Shown here in pieces: positions 42,001 to 50,357 of a stretch of DNA of 64,000 nucleotides. Under the pieces are notes generated by a model. That model did no database searches, was not told the origin of the DNA, and was given only the letters and a program-made list of their open reading frames with translations. Location: the NCBI GenBank assembly GCA_049652745.1, contig JBASEY010000017.1, positions 62,001-126,000 on the forward strand. Direction: 5' to 3'. This stretch comes from JBASEY01 sp049652745. GTDB lineage: Bacteria > CSSED10-310. Positions within the stretch are counted from its first letter, which is position 1. Every line of letters begins with the position of its first letter. Made by a program: the position numbers and the translations under genes.

Positions 42001-44848
42001 TTTTCTCGTTTCGTAAAAGCATGAATTGAAGAGCCAGAAAAAACACCGTCAGCATCGTTGCAACTGTGTGAGCGTGAAGGTCCATGAAGTTATAACTCCA
42101 AAATGGAAATTCATGAACCGTTGGACGGATGAGCTCATGGGCAGAGCGGAAAAATCGGAAATGGTTGTCCTGCCTGCCAAGGTTCAAAAACTGGCCGATA
42201 AAGGATTGAAAAATGGTTGCATAACGATGGCTGCCGGTACCGAGTGAATTTCGAACCCATATATTGGCCATTTGTGGTAAGCCATCAAGATTTCCGATTA
42301 AAATGGAGAAAATGACTCCTGCCAACCCTACCCACACTCTCCGAGTCAATGCCAATAAAATAGCCGCAACACTCAACGCCACCAAAGATGGAATGGTGAT
42401 AAAAAACAGGTTGTAACCATAATGAGCTTCAACGCCTGTCAACTTGGTCAAGACTCCGGCCAGGTAATGTCCATAATAGTAGTAATTTATTCCTTGCCCT
42501 TGAATCCAAGGGTCTTCCGGCGGGAAATATTCAGCTCTGAGAACGGCATTCAAAAAGCCGAAATCCATCGAGCTTTCACTCCAGTAGATATTCGGGTTAT
42601 AACTTTTCAACAGTCCAAACAGGCAAAATATCATCAAGAATAAAATTTCATATCCAGCGATACTCCACCATCGTTCACGCACAAACTTGGCGATTCCTGC
42701 ATAGTGTTTTAAAAATGTAACATACGCCGCCCATGCAACCAAAACCATGACAGCGGCAATCAAAGTTTGGGAAAATGGCTGCCATCGGAGACTCGGTATC
42801 AACCAGGAAAAATAGCCGACTATCAACAAACCCATCAGCTTGGTGAATGGATATCCTTTATGCTCAAATTTTGAAAATATGACATAGGCGAAAGGGAAAC
42901 TGATAATGCCTAATACATAAATAGCCAGCAACCATTTTATAATGGGATAATTAACATGTGATCCCAGTTCTGTGGCCGGTCTTCGGGTCATCAGCTCCGT
43001 ATAACTCATATCCGCCGCATCGGATGGAGGCGCCATTAAAAGCGCTTGAATTGCATTTGCCGAAAAGCCCGATTCTTTAATAAAAATATCGACACGTGGA
43101 TGTTCATAGACCCGAAAGCTTTCGTCAGCCAGATCATCTCGAAACTTCAATCGTCCCAGTGAGGGCGGGTTATCAAATGTTTTAACGTGTTGATAACCGA
43201 GTTTTTCGTTAAACAGGAGTTTATAAAAATTTGTAGACACCGGGTACCGATTGGGAACGCGAGTGACTGAGCCATAGTGTTTTCGTGAACTAAGCACAAC
43301 CACGTCGCCCCATTCCAAAATTTCCGCCATAGCTTTGGCTCGAAGTTCATTGTCAGGTTCTTTGTAGATGCCCAGTTGTTTACTGTTATATCTTCCAGGA
43401 CTCCCCTTTTCAGTCGATACCGGCAATGAATCATCCCAAGAGCTTTCCAAAACGATATTTTTGCCTGCAGCAACGTTTTCATATATCCAATCCGAGGCTT
43501 GTATTCTGGTATGCGGCTTCAAATATATCGTCTGAAAAGCAGCCGCCCAGAGAATCGTTCCAATCAAAACAACCAATGTCACGGTTCTTTCCCAGCCTCG
43601 CCCGGACCAGGTTTTCATGGTTAGCAGCCAACGAGCGGCAAATAAAACCAAAAACGGTATGATAACCAACGTATATCTGAGAAATTTGGCAAAAAATGTC
43701 CCATTAAAATATATAAGAGGTAGAACGAAGGACAAAATAACTATATTTCCCAGATCTTCAGGATTTTTCCAGATTCTGCGAATAGCGGCGATCAAGCCGA
43801 TAAGCGCAGCCAAGCCAAGCGGTAAACCCAACGACCAAAGCACGAGATTTTTGAGCATGTAGAACATTGGCATCGTATTTTCGAACTGGATTGTATAAGG
43901 TAAATCGGCGATTCCGGTGACCATGTTGCTTTGAGCGGTGATGTCCCGAAAAAACGTCCCGGAATCCAATATCCAAAAAGGCATGACCAGCGTCATGACG
44001 GCGATAGCCGTTATTCCACCGGCTATCCAATGAAACCAGTAGGAATTGTCTCGGCGGCGGCCCAGGGTCATGGATAGAAGATGAGCCAGGATATATGACA
44101 GGGCGATCGGTGAAGTACTAAATTTAGTCGCCATCGCCAAGCCGATAAAAATGCCCGATAAATAATAATCCCGCCGACTATCACCCATCGCCGTTCGCAC
44201 TAGGTAATACATGGCACAGGCAACCAGAAATGTCTGAGGGCCATCGACGATCATGAAATGCGCCTGTTGAATCGACAAGACTGTAAAAGTAAAAAAAGCC
44301 GCCGCCAAATACCCGATTTTGGCGTTGTACATGTATTTTCCTATTCGAAATACAATTAAAATCGTAAGGGCGGAAAACAGGGCGGCCAGGAACCGACCTA
44401 CAACGATTCTACCCCGACCATCCTTCAACGATGGAAACCAATCGTTTATTTTTGTTCGAGTATTGTTGGATATCCACGATTGCTTTGCTGAAAAAGATCG
44501 TACGGCGCTGTTGATCCAATCCTGTATTTCAACAGTGATCACCAACGTATACATCGGTAGCGGTCCATACGCGAAAAACTTGGTATTCATACCTGCAAGC
44601 ATGGTATCGAGCTGTTTCCAATCACCTTTGATCAGGAGTGGCAGTGATTTTGAAGGATCGAGAATATCGAGACGCACTTTAGGGGCCTGAAAATCGACGA
44701 TTTGTCGCTCATCGGGATGGAAATGATGCGGCAACCCCCAATTGTAACCATATAATCTCAACCCTAATCCGGCCAGAAACAGGATAATCAGAAGCCAATT
44801 GCGCCGCCTGATTTTCCCGGCCTCTTCCCAGTGATCTTTTGATTTCAT
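39074..44848 (-). CDS. Giant membrane protein: GT39 glycosyltransferase + DUF2298 (Chlor_Arch_YYY) + NHL propeller
   Basis: The product is 1924 aa in three modules. Residues 1 to about 615 form a GT39/PMT-type GT-C enzyme with luminal acidic loop WGLPHHFHPDERQIVDF near residue 35-50. Residues about 630-1610 form a DUF2298 module with its landmarks YFPPEDPWIQGQGINYYYYG, VHEFPFWSYNFMDLHAHTVA and FNTIFKFYMQAWFMF. That module is interrupted at about 1016-1150 by an acidic, disordered insertion. A charged helix (about 1615-1643, Glu/Arg-rich) leads to six NHL blades (1645-1924, for example SVYIADFRNHRVQKF and VYIADTQNQRIQVI). The separate DUF2298 gene lies 23 bp upstream. The frame is uninterrupted, so this is a true fusion rather than a sequencing join. 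Confidence 0.88.
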   Translation of the reverse strand: MKSKDHWEEAGKIRRRNWLLIILFLAGLGLRLYGYNWGLPHHFHPDERQIVDFQAPKVRLDILDPSKSLPLLIKGDWKQLDTMLAGMNTKFFAYGPLPMYTLVITVEIQDWINSAVRSFSAKQSWISNNTRTKINDWFPSLKDGRGRIVVGRFLAALFSALTILIVFRIGKYMYNAKIGYLAAAFFTFTVLSIQQAHFMIVDGPQTFLVACAMYYLVRTAMGDSRRDYYLSGIFIGLAMATKFSTSPIALSYILAHLLSMTLGRRRDNSYWFHWIAGGITAIAVMTLVMPFWILDSGTFFRDITAQSNMVTGIADLPYTIQFENTMPMFYMLKNLVLWSLGLPLGLAALIGLIAAIRRIWKNPEDLGNIVILSFVLPLIYFNGTFFAKFLRYTLVIIPFLVLFAARWLLTMKTWSGRGWERTVTLVVLIGTILWAAAFQTIYLKPHTRIQASDWIYENVAAGKNIVLESSWDDSLPVSTEKGSPGRYNSKQLGIYKEPDNELRAKAMAEILEWGDVVVLSSRKHYGSVTRVPNRYPVSTNFYKLLFNEKLGYQHVKTFDNPPSLGRLKFRDDLADESFRVYEHPRVDIFIKESGFSANAIQALLMAPPSDAADMSYTELMTRRPATELGSHVNYPIIKWLLAIYVLGIISFPFAYVIFSKFEHKGYPFTKLMGLLIVGYFSWLIPSLRWQPFSQTLIAAVMVLVAWAAYVTFLKHYAGIAKFVRERWWSIAGYEILFLMIFCLFGLLKSYNPNIYWSESSMDFGFLNAVLRAEYFPPEDPWIQGQGINYYYYGHYLAGVLTKLTGVEAHYGYNLFFITIPSLVALSVAAILLALTRRVWVGLAGVIFSILIGNLDGLPQMANIWVRNSLGTGSHRYATIFQSFIGQFLNLGRQDNHFRFFRSAHELIRPTVHEFPFWSYNFMDLHAHTVATMLTVFFLALQFMLLRNEKNGVNLFGETKSSRVMTLGILWITFGAMISTNSWDLPIQAILMLLISLWIMVFAARRPPHAFETHTIPSEPEKDKIVYSYKPDSPQVPDDQDIQILSEEMSAASSEAAISETDSTELLDDETRIINILNQPKEEDNGFEESPREQAEQLAGSIDEVSIEIDERISDAVTVEPETLSNRETNVDGKSSIGALDSDLKPSKPFFIGLTDWMENGIKWVATEALLTLAFLWKLLWPLAVVVIGGLVLHLPYLNAFHRAGMGIGTLWKYRQTTNLDGFLTMFGFFIFIFITQFIRWWWEIQKDKGRSTVQVSCILMAVITVLVLVWYGFLTIPSRSIDYAVLMISVFIIYLLGSILLEGYPDANDVFPLLLALGAAGITAGCELVFVKDFYHGSDMRRFNTIFKFYMQAWFMFALVSAYLLARRARIRHRIYKKNSTKFFVRLGSLGWSAIFLFLFGGSLIFSFWGVYARHHNGDFQQGFNFPSRGRGQAAELPLTLDGWAYMKKGYRPVSEYRAIDWLQNHVKGTPVILEASGADYLYQYGNISGNTGLPTVLGWWSHVDQREYLIKQARGKGERDRPIDTGKIKRDIVTMYSSVDIPKVLTLLGQYRVRYIFVGPTEKSEYDSLGLEKFKQMTSFMTPVYSNSEVVIYEVHDYGQSIDLAAAVQDNTALARLQEEMAEREEKERQRRIQAEREQEQRIINLPARTLFNGSRGIGRGMYEEPRSASVAPDGSVYIADFRNHRVQKFNSETEWQLMWGSTGNLPEQFNDICDVAANSKYVYVLDTFNNRIQLYSPDGSFIRIILPGDYSISHPRGIAADEDFIFLADTGNSRIIRMDASGANPIVIGKSGKGQLQFSHPVGIAVKDDEVYIADTQNQRIQVISKEGAYLREYPVEGWVAEVYNEPYVAVASDGTMYYSDPSKGVVNHIDQNGKILKRIRNDIDGNSLSLPMGLGVMLNGDVFVVDAGNHAVIKIVSSSID

Positions 44849-44871
44849 GTTATCTCCTTCATCGCATCATC

Positions 44872-47238
44872 CTAAGATGCAACGTAGTGAAACAAATATG
44901 ATTTATTTCCATCGGCTTCATCGGCTTCGAAAACTTTTTCTAAAAATGCGAAATGAGTGTGTGACGATCCCGGATACTGCTCCCGTTCCAACTTGCCATA
45001 AAAAATATATTCGATTTTATATTTATCCAGAATTTCCTTTATTTTCATTGGATTATTTGAAGTATAAACCTGTTTCACTTCCTCCGATCGAGCACCGATA
45101 ACTTTCCAGGTGCCGTCCCGCCAAATGTTTTCATGGTTTCCCCACCCCAGAATAGTGGCCATCCCTGTAGCAGCCGATATCCTGCCATAATGCGAAAAAG
45201 CCGGCCCCGTCGCCTCAAGAACACACTGTTGAGGAGTCGCATTTTTTCTCAACCATTTAATCGCTTCATAATCCCCTTTATATTGCCAGCTCATATAAAA
45301 AATGCCATCCAAAGTCGCTTTCGCATGAGATGACGGATGGGTGAAGCTGTTGAAATGACCGGTTTTTACGGCTGAGCCGATAAAAGGAAACATCAACGTA
45401 CAAATCAATAGAAGTCGATAAGCCGGTTCCCAGTAAAGAGCCAACGTTCTCGGACCTTTATGTTGAATCCAATAAACAGCATAGGCAGCCGCAATGCCAC
45501 AAAAAATCCAAGCTTGATAGTAAAATTTAAAAATCGTGTTTTGCCGTTCAAGAGTCTTTCCATAAGCGTCTTTGATATAGAAAAACTCACATCCCAATAA
45601 AATGATCAACACCATAATACACAATGCCAAAACGAAAAATTTTTCCTTGATTTCCGGATCGTCTTTTTTCAGCGGTACAGCGAGAACAGAAAACAGAAAA
45701 AACAGGCAGAAAGGTATCATGAAGCGATCAAAAGCTAGAAACAATGCGAAAAATAAAAGCACCAAAGCAGCCCCGATCAAAGGTTTCAATCGTTCGTTGA
45801 GATTCTGGAATCTGCGATACACTAAAGCCAGAACAAACGGAAACATACAATAGAAAAAGAAACCATAGATCGTTAGAAAATCATCTACCAACGTGTATTG
45901 GACAGGGTCGACGATTTTCAATCCCTGGGTTCCAACCGGTTCAAAATGAGCGTAAAACGGTCTATAAAGAACTAAAGCCCCACAAATTACAATGATTATC
46001 CCCAGCCAAGAAAACAGATATTCTTTCCAATTCCTTTTTTTTCCATACAAAGCCGAATTAGGCCGAGTGGGAAGAAACAGCTCTTTAATCGGAGATACAA
46101 TAATATTGGCAACAGATATTTCGTTTTGTTCCATCGCAGAAAACCATTGATTTTCCGGTAAAAATTGTCTGGCCAAAAGAATGCCGGCTACCATCAAAGC
46201 AAAGTAAGTGGGTGTATCCCAGGTGTTCGCACAGGGAATGGCTCCTAACACAACCGCAGTAATGACGATTCTGAACCATTTGTCGCGACCCGTTCCCAAA
46301 CCGTCCAGACCGGGAGCAGAATGTCTGAAATGTTCAAGTATAATCGCCAACACCATCAATGATATCGGGACGACGTTCATATGGGCGTGTAAATCGCCCA
46401 AGATATAGCTCCAAAACGGAAACTCGTTGATAGTGATATCGACTCCTTCTCGAACAATGACGCGTGAACTCATCCACCAATTGAACCAATTGAATGGATA
46501 AAGTTTTTGGCTGCCGGTCATGATTTTGCTCAAGTTGGAGAAAAACTGAATTGCACAATCAAGATTTCCAATAAATGCGACGAAGAGACCTCCGAGAACA
46601 CCATATCGCAGTTTCTTTATCAATCCGAACGCAATTCCCGATGCATTTAACAGCGTAAACGCAAAAATTACTGCAACTCCCAAGTTAAAACCATATTCAG
46701 GAGGGGTATCGGCTAATTTTGTCAGTAAACCGACTAGATAATGGCCATAATAAAAATAGTTGATGGTTCCATCTATATACCAGGGATCCCTAGGTGGGAA
46801 ATAGTCACTGGTTACAATCCCCGTCAAAAAAGCGAAATCCGGCATTTTCTCGGTTTGAGCTATTTCCGGATTTCCCATTCTAACCAGTGAAAAGGCGATA
46901 AACGCAAGCAAAAAAAGGGCTTCTGTTGTCAAAACCAACCGTTTTTGTTCCTTAAAAAATTTTAACAACTCGCGAATTGGGACAAGTTTTAAAAGCCAGG
47001 ATGCCAGTGCGACGCAAGCTATTGCAAACCAGACGGAAAACCGGGAAAATTTAAAAAGATGCATCGAGACTAGAAACCAATTAATAAAAGCGGTTAGAAT
47101 CAGGCCAAGGCCTTTACTCAGCATGTATCCTCTGTCCGGATAACTTCGAAAAAAACGGTGTGCCAGCGGCCAGGTAACCAGCCCGATCACTTGGATTAAC
47201 AACCACCACTTAAATACCAGCAGCAGTCCTTCAGCCAC
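44872..47238 (-). CDS. DUF2298 (Chlor_Arch_YYY, TIGR03662-type) polytopic membrane protein
   Basis: The 788-aa protein has about 18 predicted helices and the same landmarks as the middle of the neighbouring 1924-aa protein. These are YFPPRDPWYIDGTINYFYYG, INEFPFWSYILGDLHAHMNV, RQNTIFKFYYQAWIF and a soluble C terminus with YKGDYEAIKWLRKNA and ATGPAFSHYGRISAATGM. The family has no known enzyme activity; its GT-C-like layout and its neighbours suggest glycan transfer or handling. The start is GTG 47238 with GGAGG 9 nt upstream. It is 62 bp downstream of the Agl23-type gene. Confidence 0.88.
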   Translation of the reverse strand: MAEGLLLVFKWWLLIQVIGLVTWPLAHRFFRSYPDRGYMLSKGLGLILTAFINWFLVSMHLFKFSRFSVWFAIACVALASWLLKLVPIRELLKFFKEQKRLVLTTEALFLLAFIAFSLVRMGNPEIAQTEKMPDFAFLTGIVTSDYFPPRDPWYIDGTINYFYYGHYLVGLLTKLADTPPEYGFNLGVAVIFAFTLLNASGIAFGLIKKLRYGVLGGLFVAFIGNLDCAIQFFSNLSKIMTGSQKLYPFNWFNWWMSSRVIVREGVDITINEFPFWSYILGDLHAHMNVVPISLMVLAIILEHFRHSAPGLDGLGTGRDKWFRIVITAVVLGAIPCANTWDTPTYFALMVAGILLARQFLPENQWFSAMEQNEISVANIIVSPIKELFLPTRPNSALYGKKRNWKEYLFSWLGIIIVICGALVLYRPFYAHFEPVGTQGLKIVDPVQYTLVDDFLTIYGFFFYCMFPFVLALVYRRFQNLNERLKPLIGAALVLLFFALFLAFDRFMIPFCLFFLFSVLAVPLKKDDPEIKEKFFVLALCIMVLIILLGCEFFYIKDAYGKTLERQNTIFKFYYQAWIFCGIAAAYAVYWIQHKGPRTLALYWEPAYRLLLICTLMFPFIGSAVKTGHFNSFTHPSSHAKATLDGIFYMSWQYKGDYEAIKWLRKNATPQQCVLEATGPAFSHYGRISAATGMATILGWGNHENIWRDGTWKVIGARSEEVKQVYTSNNPMKIKEILDKYKIEYIFYGKLEREQYPGSSHTHFAFLEKVFEADEADGNKSYLFHYVAS

Positions 47239-47300
47239 GTCACTGATCCTCCCTGTCTGAATACAAAGAATTCCATTTATATCGGAAAACGCGCCCGGCT

Positions 47301-50258
47301 CTATTTCAACATATCAGCGTCAAAAACTTGGATTCGATGATTCTGAGCCTCGGTAACTACTAGTTTTCCGTCACGATACGTTATACCAGTCGGCAGTTTG
47401 AATTGGCCGTCATCCGCGCCCTCCGAGCCCCAAAAACCAATGAATTCTCCATTCAAATCAAAAATCTGAATATGATTGTTTCGTGAATCTGTCAGATAAA
47501 TTCTTTGGTTTGCATCATCGATGGCAATATACGGCTCAGTATAATATTCTTCCATTCCATATACGGGTATCTGACGCAGGTGATTGCCATTGCCATCGAA
47601 TACCGATATTCGTTTGTTTGCGGTATCGGCAACGTAAATCTGGCCTTTTTGATCCATGCCTATACCTACAGGTTCGGTAAACTCTTTCGGTCCATCGCCT
47701 TTTTCCCCCACGCTCCACAGTTTGCTGCCGCCACGCGTGAACTTCATGATATTGTGAAAACCCGTGTTAGCTACGTATAAGAAGCCGTCTGCGTCCTCAA
47801 CGATGTCTTTTGGCGCCCAAAACATAGAGCTATCACCGAAAGTCATAAGAAATTTACCTTCTGAATCAAATTTTTGAATGCGATGGTTCCAGGTATCCGT
47901 GACAAATACGTTGTCTTTATTGCCGACAAAAACACCACTGGGCTGGTTGAACTGTCCGTTTTCAGCGCCGCTGGATCCCCAAGCCAGTAGAAATTTCCCA
48001 TTTTTATCGAATTTTTGAATGCGGTTATTACGCTGATCGGCAACATATATATTCCCGACAGAATCCATTGCAACGCCCTTCGGGGAGTTCAAGTTTCCAC
48101 GCTGAGAGCCGAAAAGGCCGAATGTTTTGACGCTCCCGATCTTGACCGAATCCCGTGTAGGCGCTTCACGCCGTTTCGGCTGAGTTGGAGCGGGCCCCAG
48201 ATCAATACCTTTTTGAAACATGGCGACATCTTTTCGTGTAAATACGCAAATCTGTTGAGCGCCATACAAAGACGGATTGAACTTTTCACGGTATACCAAC
48301 CAACGCCAAGCGTTCTGCCAAAATTTTCCATCTTTGGCGACATCGGCATATTTTGGTAAAAACCATGCCCGCAACCCATATTGTCTCGCGACATATTTAT
48401 CGTCCATTTTCTCGGCAAATTTATGCCTGTCTTCCCAATTGCAAATCACCATCAGGTGAGTCGAAGGATTGACGGCCGTACCGTAACTTATTCCCTTCCA
48501 ATCCCGCAAATACCAATAAAACGGCCAGGTTGCATGGCCATTGATGACGATAGGCAATTCCTTTTTATGCAACGTGTTTTCCCAATAGGCAATCCGCTCG
48601 ATTTCTTCCATGATTTTGGGAATTTCATATGTTGTCTGCACATACACCATTTGCTCCACCGGGTCAGCTTCATTATGCCAGCATAATTGAAACGATGTAT
48701 GAAGTTCATAAGCGATCAGCACTCCAAAGAGTGTAAACAATGTATATCGCGCCCACTTTTGAAAACTTTGCCTTTCTCGAATGGCATCGACCATAACCAA
48801 AGCGGCATATAAAATCATCGGTGTAACGATATGCATGACTAACCAGGGAACTTTTTCCTGAAGATATGAATAGATCACATAGGCTATAGTAAACCACCAT
48901 ATATAAAAGCTTTTTAAATATTCACGCTGCCGCATGTAAGAAAATGTCGTCAACAGACCACCAACCAAGACGACTAGCGCAAGCGCCAGGTGTTCATTGG
49001 TGAAAAGGTTTTCCTTCGTCAAAGGAAGAGGGCTTTTTATCGATCTGAACCCAAAAATCAATAAAATCGATCCGACAATATAGATGGTAAAAATCAGTGG
49101 ATTTCGGCGGATTCCTCGGCCAAGGACCGCAATCAACAAGACGCTCAAAGATAGAAATGCGTATATAGCCATCTGGTGATGGAAGTAATGAAAAGGACCG
49201 GAAATTCGGGCTATGGAGTGCTGATGCAGCCAATATGTGTACCACTCGTACATGGCGCCCCAAAAGCCTTTTGGATTTTGCCCGAAAGTTGTGTAAAGCA
49301 GTATTAAAATACCAAAGAAAATTACCGTTCCGACGGCAAACACATGGCTGTCTTTATAAAACGACGAAGCTAAACCCAATGGCCGCTTTTCCGGATTGAT
49401 CCGAACGGCTTCGCCTAAATAGACAAAGACTCCTATAAGCAGAAAAAATATCACATAAATGATGATCCAATAGCTATGAACCGCTTTTTCCCAATTACTG
49501 AACCCAGATTTCCAAAATTGATTTACCGTCGCATAGATAACGAAAAATATTCCCCAAAAAGTGACTGCACCAAAAGTTTTTGTTGTCAAAGGATACGTCA
49601 GAAATAACTCGGAAAGCTTTTTCTTCTGCATGAACAACCAGTAGACAGCAAATAAAATCGCGAACAAGTAAATCGTCAGATAATGAATAAAGGCATTTCC
49701 TTTGATGCAATACAAAATAGATGTCGATGCGCAAAATAGATAAAATTGCCATTGTTTTCGATCGGCAAACCATAATAAAGCCACTAGAATCATCAGAATG
49801 GCGAAAAGCGCAAACAGTTGATCATGTAAAAGAAAACGTTGAAAATACATTGCAACCGAATTGATTGCGAATAACCATCCGGTCATTAATGCGACCCCAT
49901 CTGGAAGCCGCCTTCTCATCAGAAAAAATGTCAAGGTGATAAACACACCCGTCAATGCCGGAACAATTCGTATCGTGTAATTCGACACACCGAATAGGAA
50001 CAAAATCACCTGGCTGATATGAAATAAAAAAGGACCATGCTGCATCGGATCATATTTGTATCCTTGACCCACATGGAAATTCCAAATGTACTTGCCATAT
50101 AAACTTTCATCATGATGAAACGGTTTGTCACCCAAATGATGAAACCGAGTAAAAACAATGAATATAAACAACCCTATCCAGAGCCAGGATTGCAATGTCA
50201 AACCTGCATACAGTTTGTTCGATCTATTTAATTTAATTGATGTGGATTCGTTTTCCAT
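47301..50258 (-). CDS. Agl23/TIGR03663-type GT-C membrane protein with C-terminal NHL propeller
   Basis: The product is 985 aa. Residues 1 to about 520 carry the TIGR03663 (flippase-activity-associated Agl23) pattern. The luminal acidic loop is KPFHHDESLYGKYIWNFHVG, followed by YKYDPMQHGPFLFH, and about 13 helices. A soluble domain (about 540-690) includes INGHATWPFYWYLRDWKGIS. Residues about 700-985 form six clear NHL blades (GNIYVADQRNNRIQKFDKNG, DNVFVTDTWNHRIQKFDSEG, QIYVADTANKRISVFDGNG). AAGGGG lies 8 nt before ATG 50258. The protein fits between a GT-C gene upstream and the DUF2298 gene downstream in one transcript. Confidence 0.9.
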   Translation of the reverse strand: MENESTSIKLNRSNKLYAGLTLQSWLWIGLFIFIVFTRFHHLGDKPFHHDESLYGKYIWNFHVGQGYKYDPMQHGPFLFHISQVILFLFGVSNYTIRIVPALTGVFITLTFFLMRRRLPDGVALMTGWLFAINSVAMYFQRFLLHDQLFALFAILMILVALLWFADRKQWQFYLFCASTSILYCIKGNAFIHYLTIYLFAILFAVYWLFMQKKKLSELFLTYPLTTKTFGAVTFWGIFFVIYATVNQFWKSGFSNWEKAVHSYWIIIYVIFFLLIGVFVYLGEAVRINPEKRPLGLASSFYKDSHVFAVGTVIFFGILILLYTTFGQNPKGFWGAMYEWYTYWLHQHSIARISGPFHYFHHQMAIYAFLSLSVLLIAVLGRGIRRNPLIFTIYIVGSILLIFGFRSIKSPLPLTKENLFTNEHLALALVVLVGGLLTTFSYMRQREYLKSFYIWWFTIAYVIYSYLQEKVPWLVMHIVTPMILYAALVMVDAIRERQSFQKWARYTLFTLFGVLIAYELHTSFQLCWHNEADPVEQMVYVQTTYEIPKIMEEIERIAYWENTLHKKELPIVINGHATWPFYWYLRDWKGISYGTAVNPSTHLMVICNWEDRHKFAEKMDDKYVARQYGLRAWFLPKYADVAKDGKFWQNAWRWLVYREKFNPSLYGAQQICVFTRKDVAMFQKGIDLGPAPTQPKRREAPTRDSVKIGSVKTFGLFGSQRGNLNSPKGVAMDSVGNIYVADQRNNRIQKFDKNGKFLLAWGSSGAENGQFNQPSGVFVGNKDNVFVTDTWNHRIQKFDSEGKFLMTFGDSSMFWAPKDIVEDADGFLYVANTGFHNIMKFTRGGSKLWSVGEKGDGPKEFTEPVGIGMDQKGQIYVADTANKRISVFDGNGNHLRQIPVYGMEEYYTEPYIAIDDANQRIYLTDSRNNHIQIFDLNGEFIGFWGSEGADDGQFKLPTGITYRDGKLVVTEAQNHRIQVFDADMLK

Positions 50259-50357
50259 AATAACTACCCCTTGATCTCGCCTATAAAACTCCCTTCAGCG
50301 ATCGTTGCCGATATGACAAAAACAAGAAATTAATTTAACATTTAAGGTCGACTCCTG

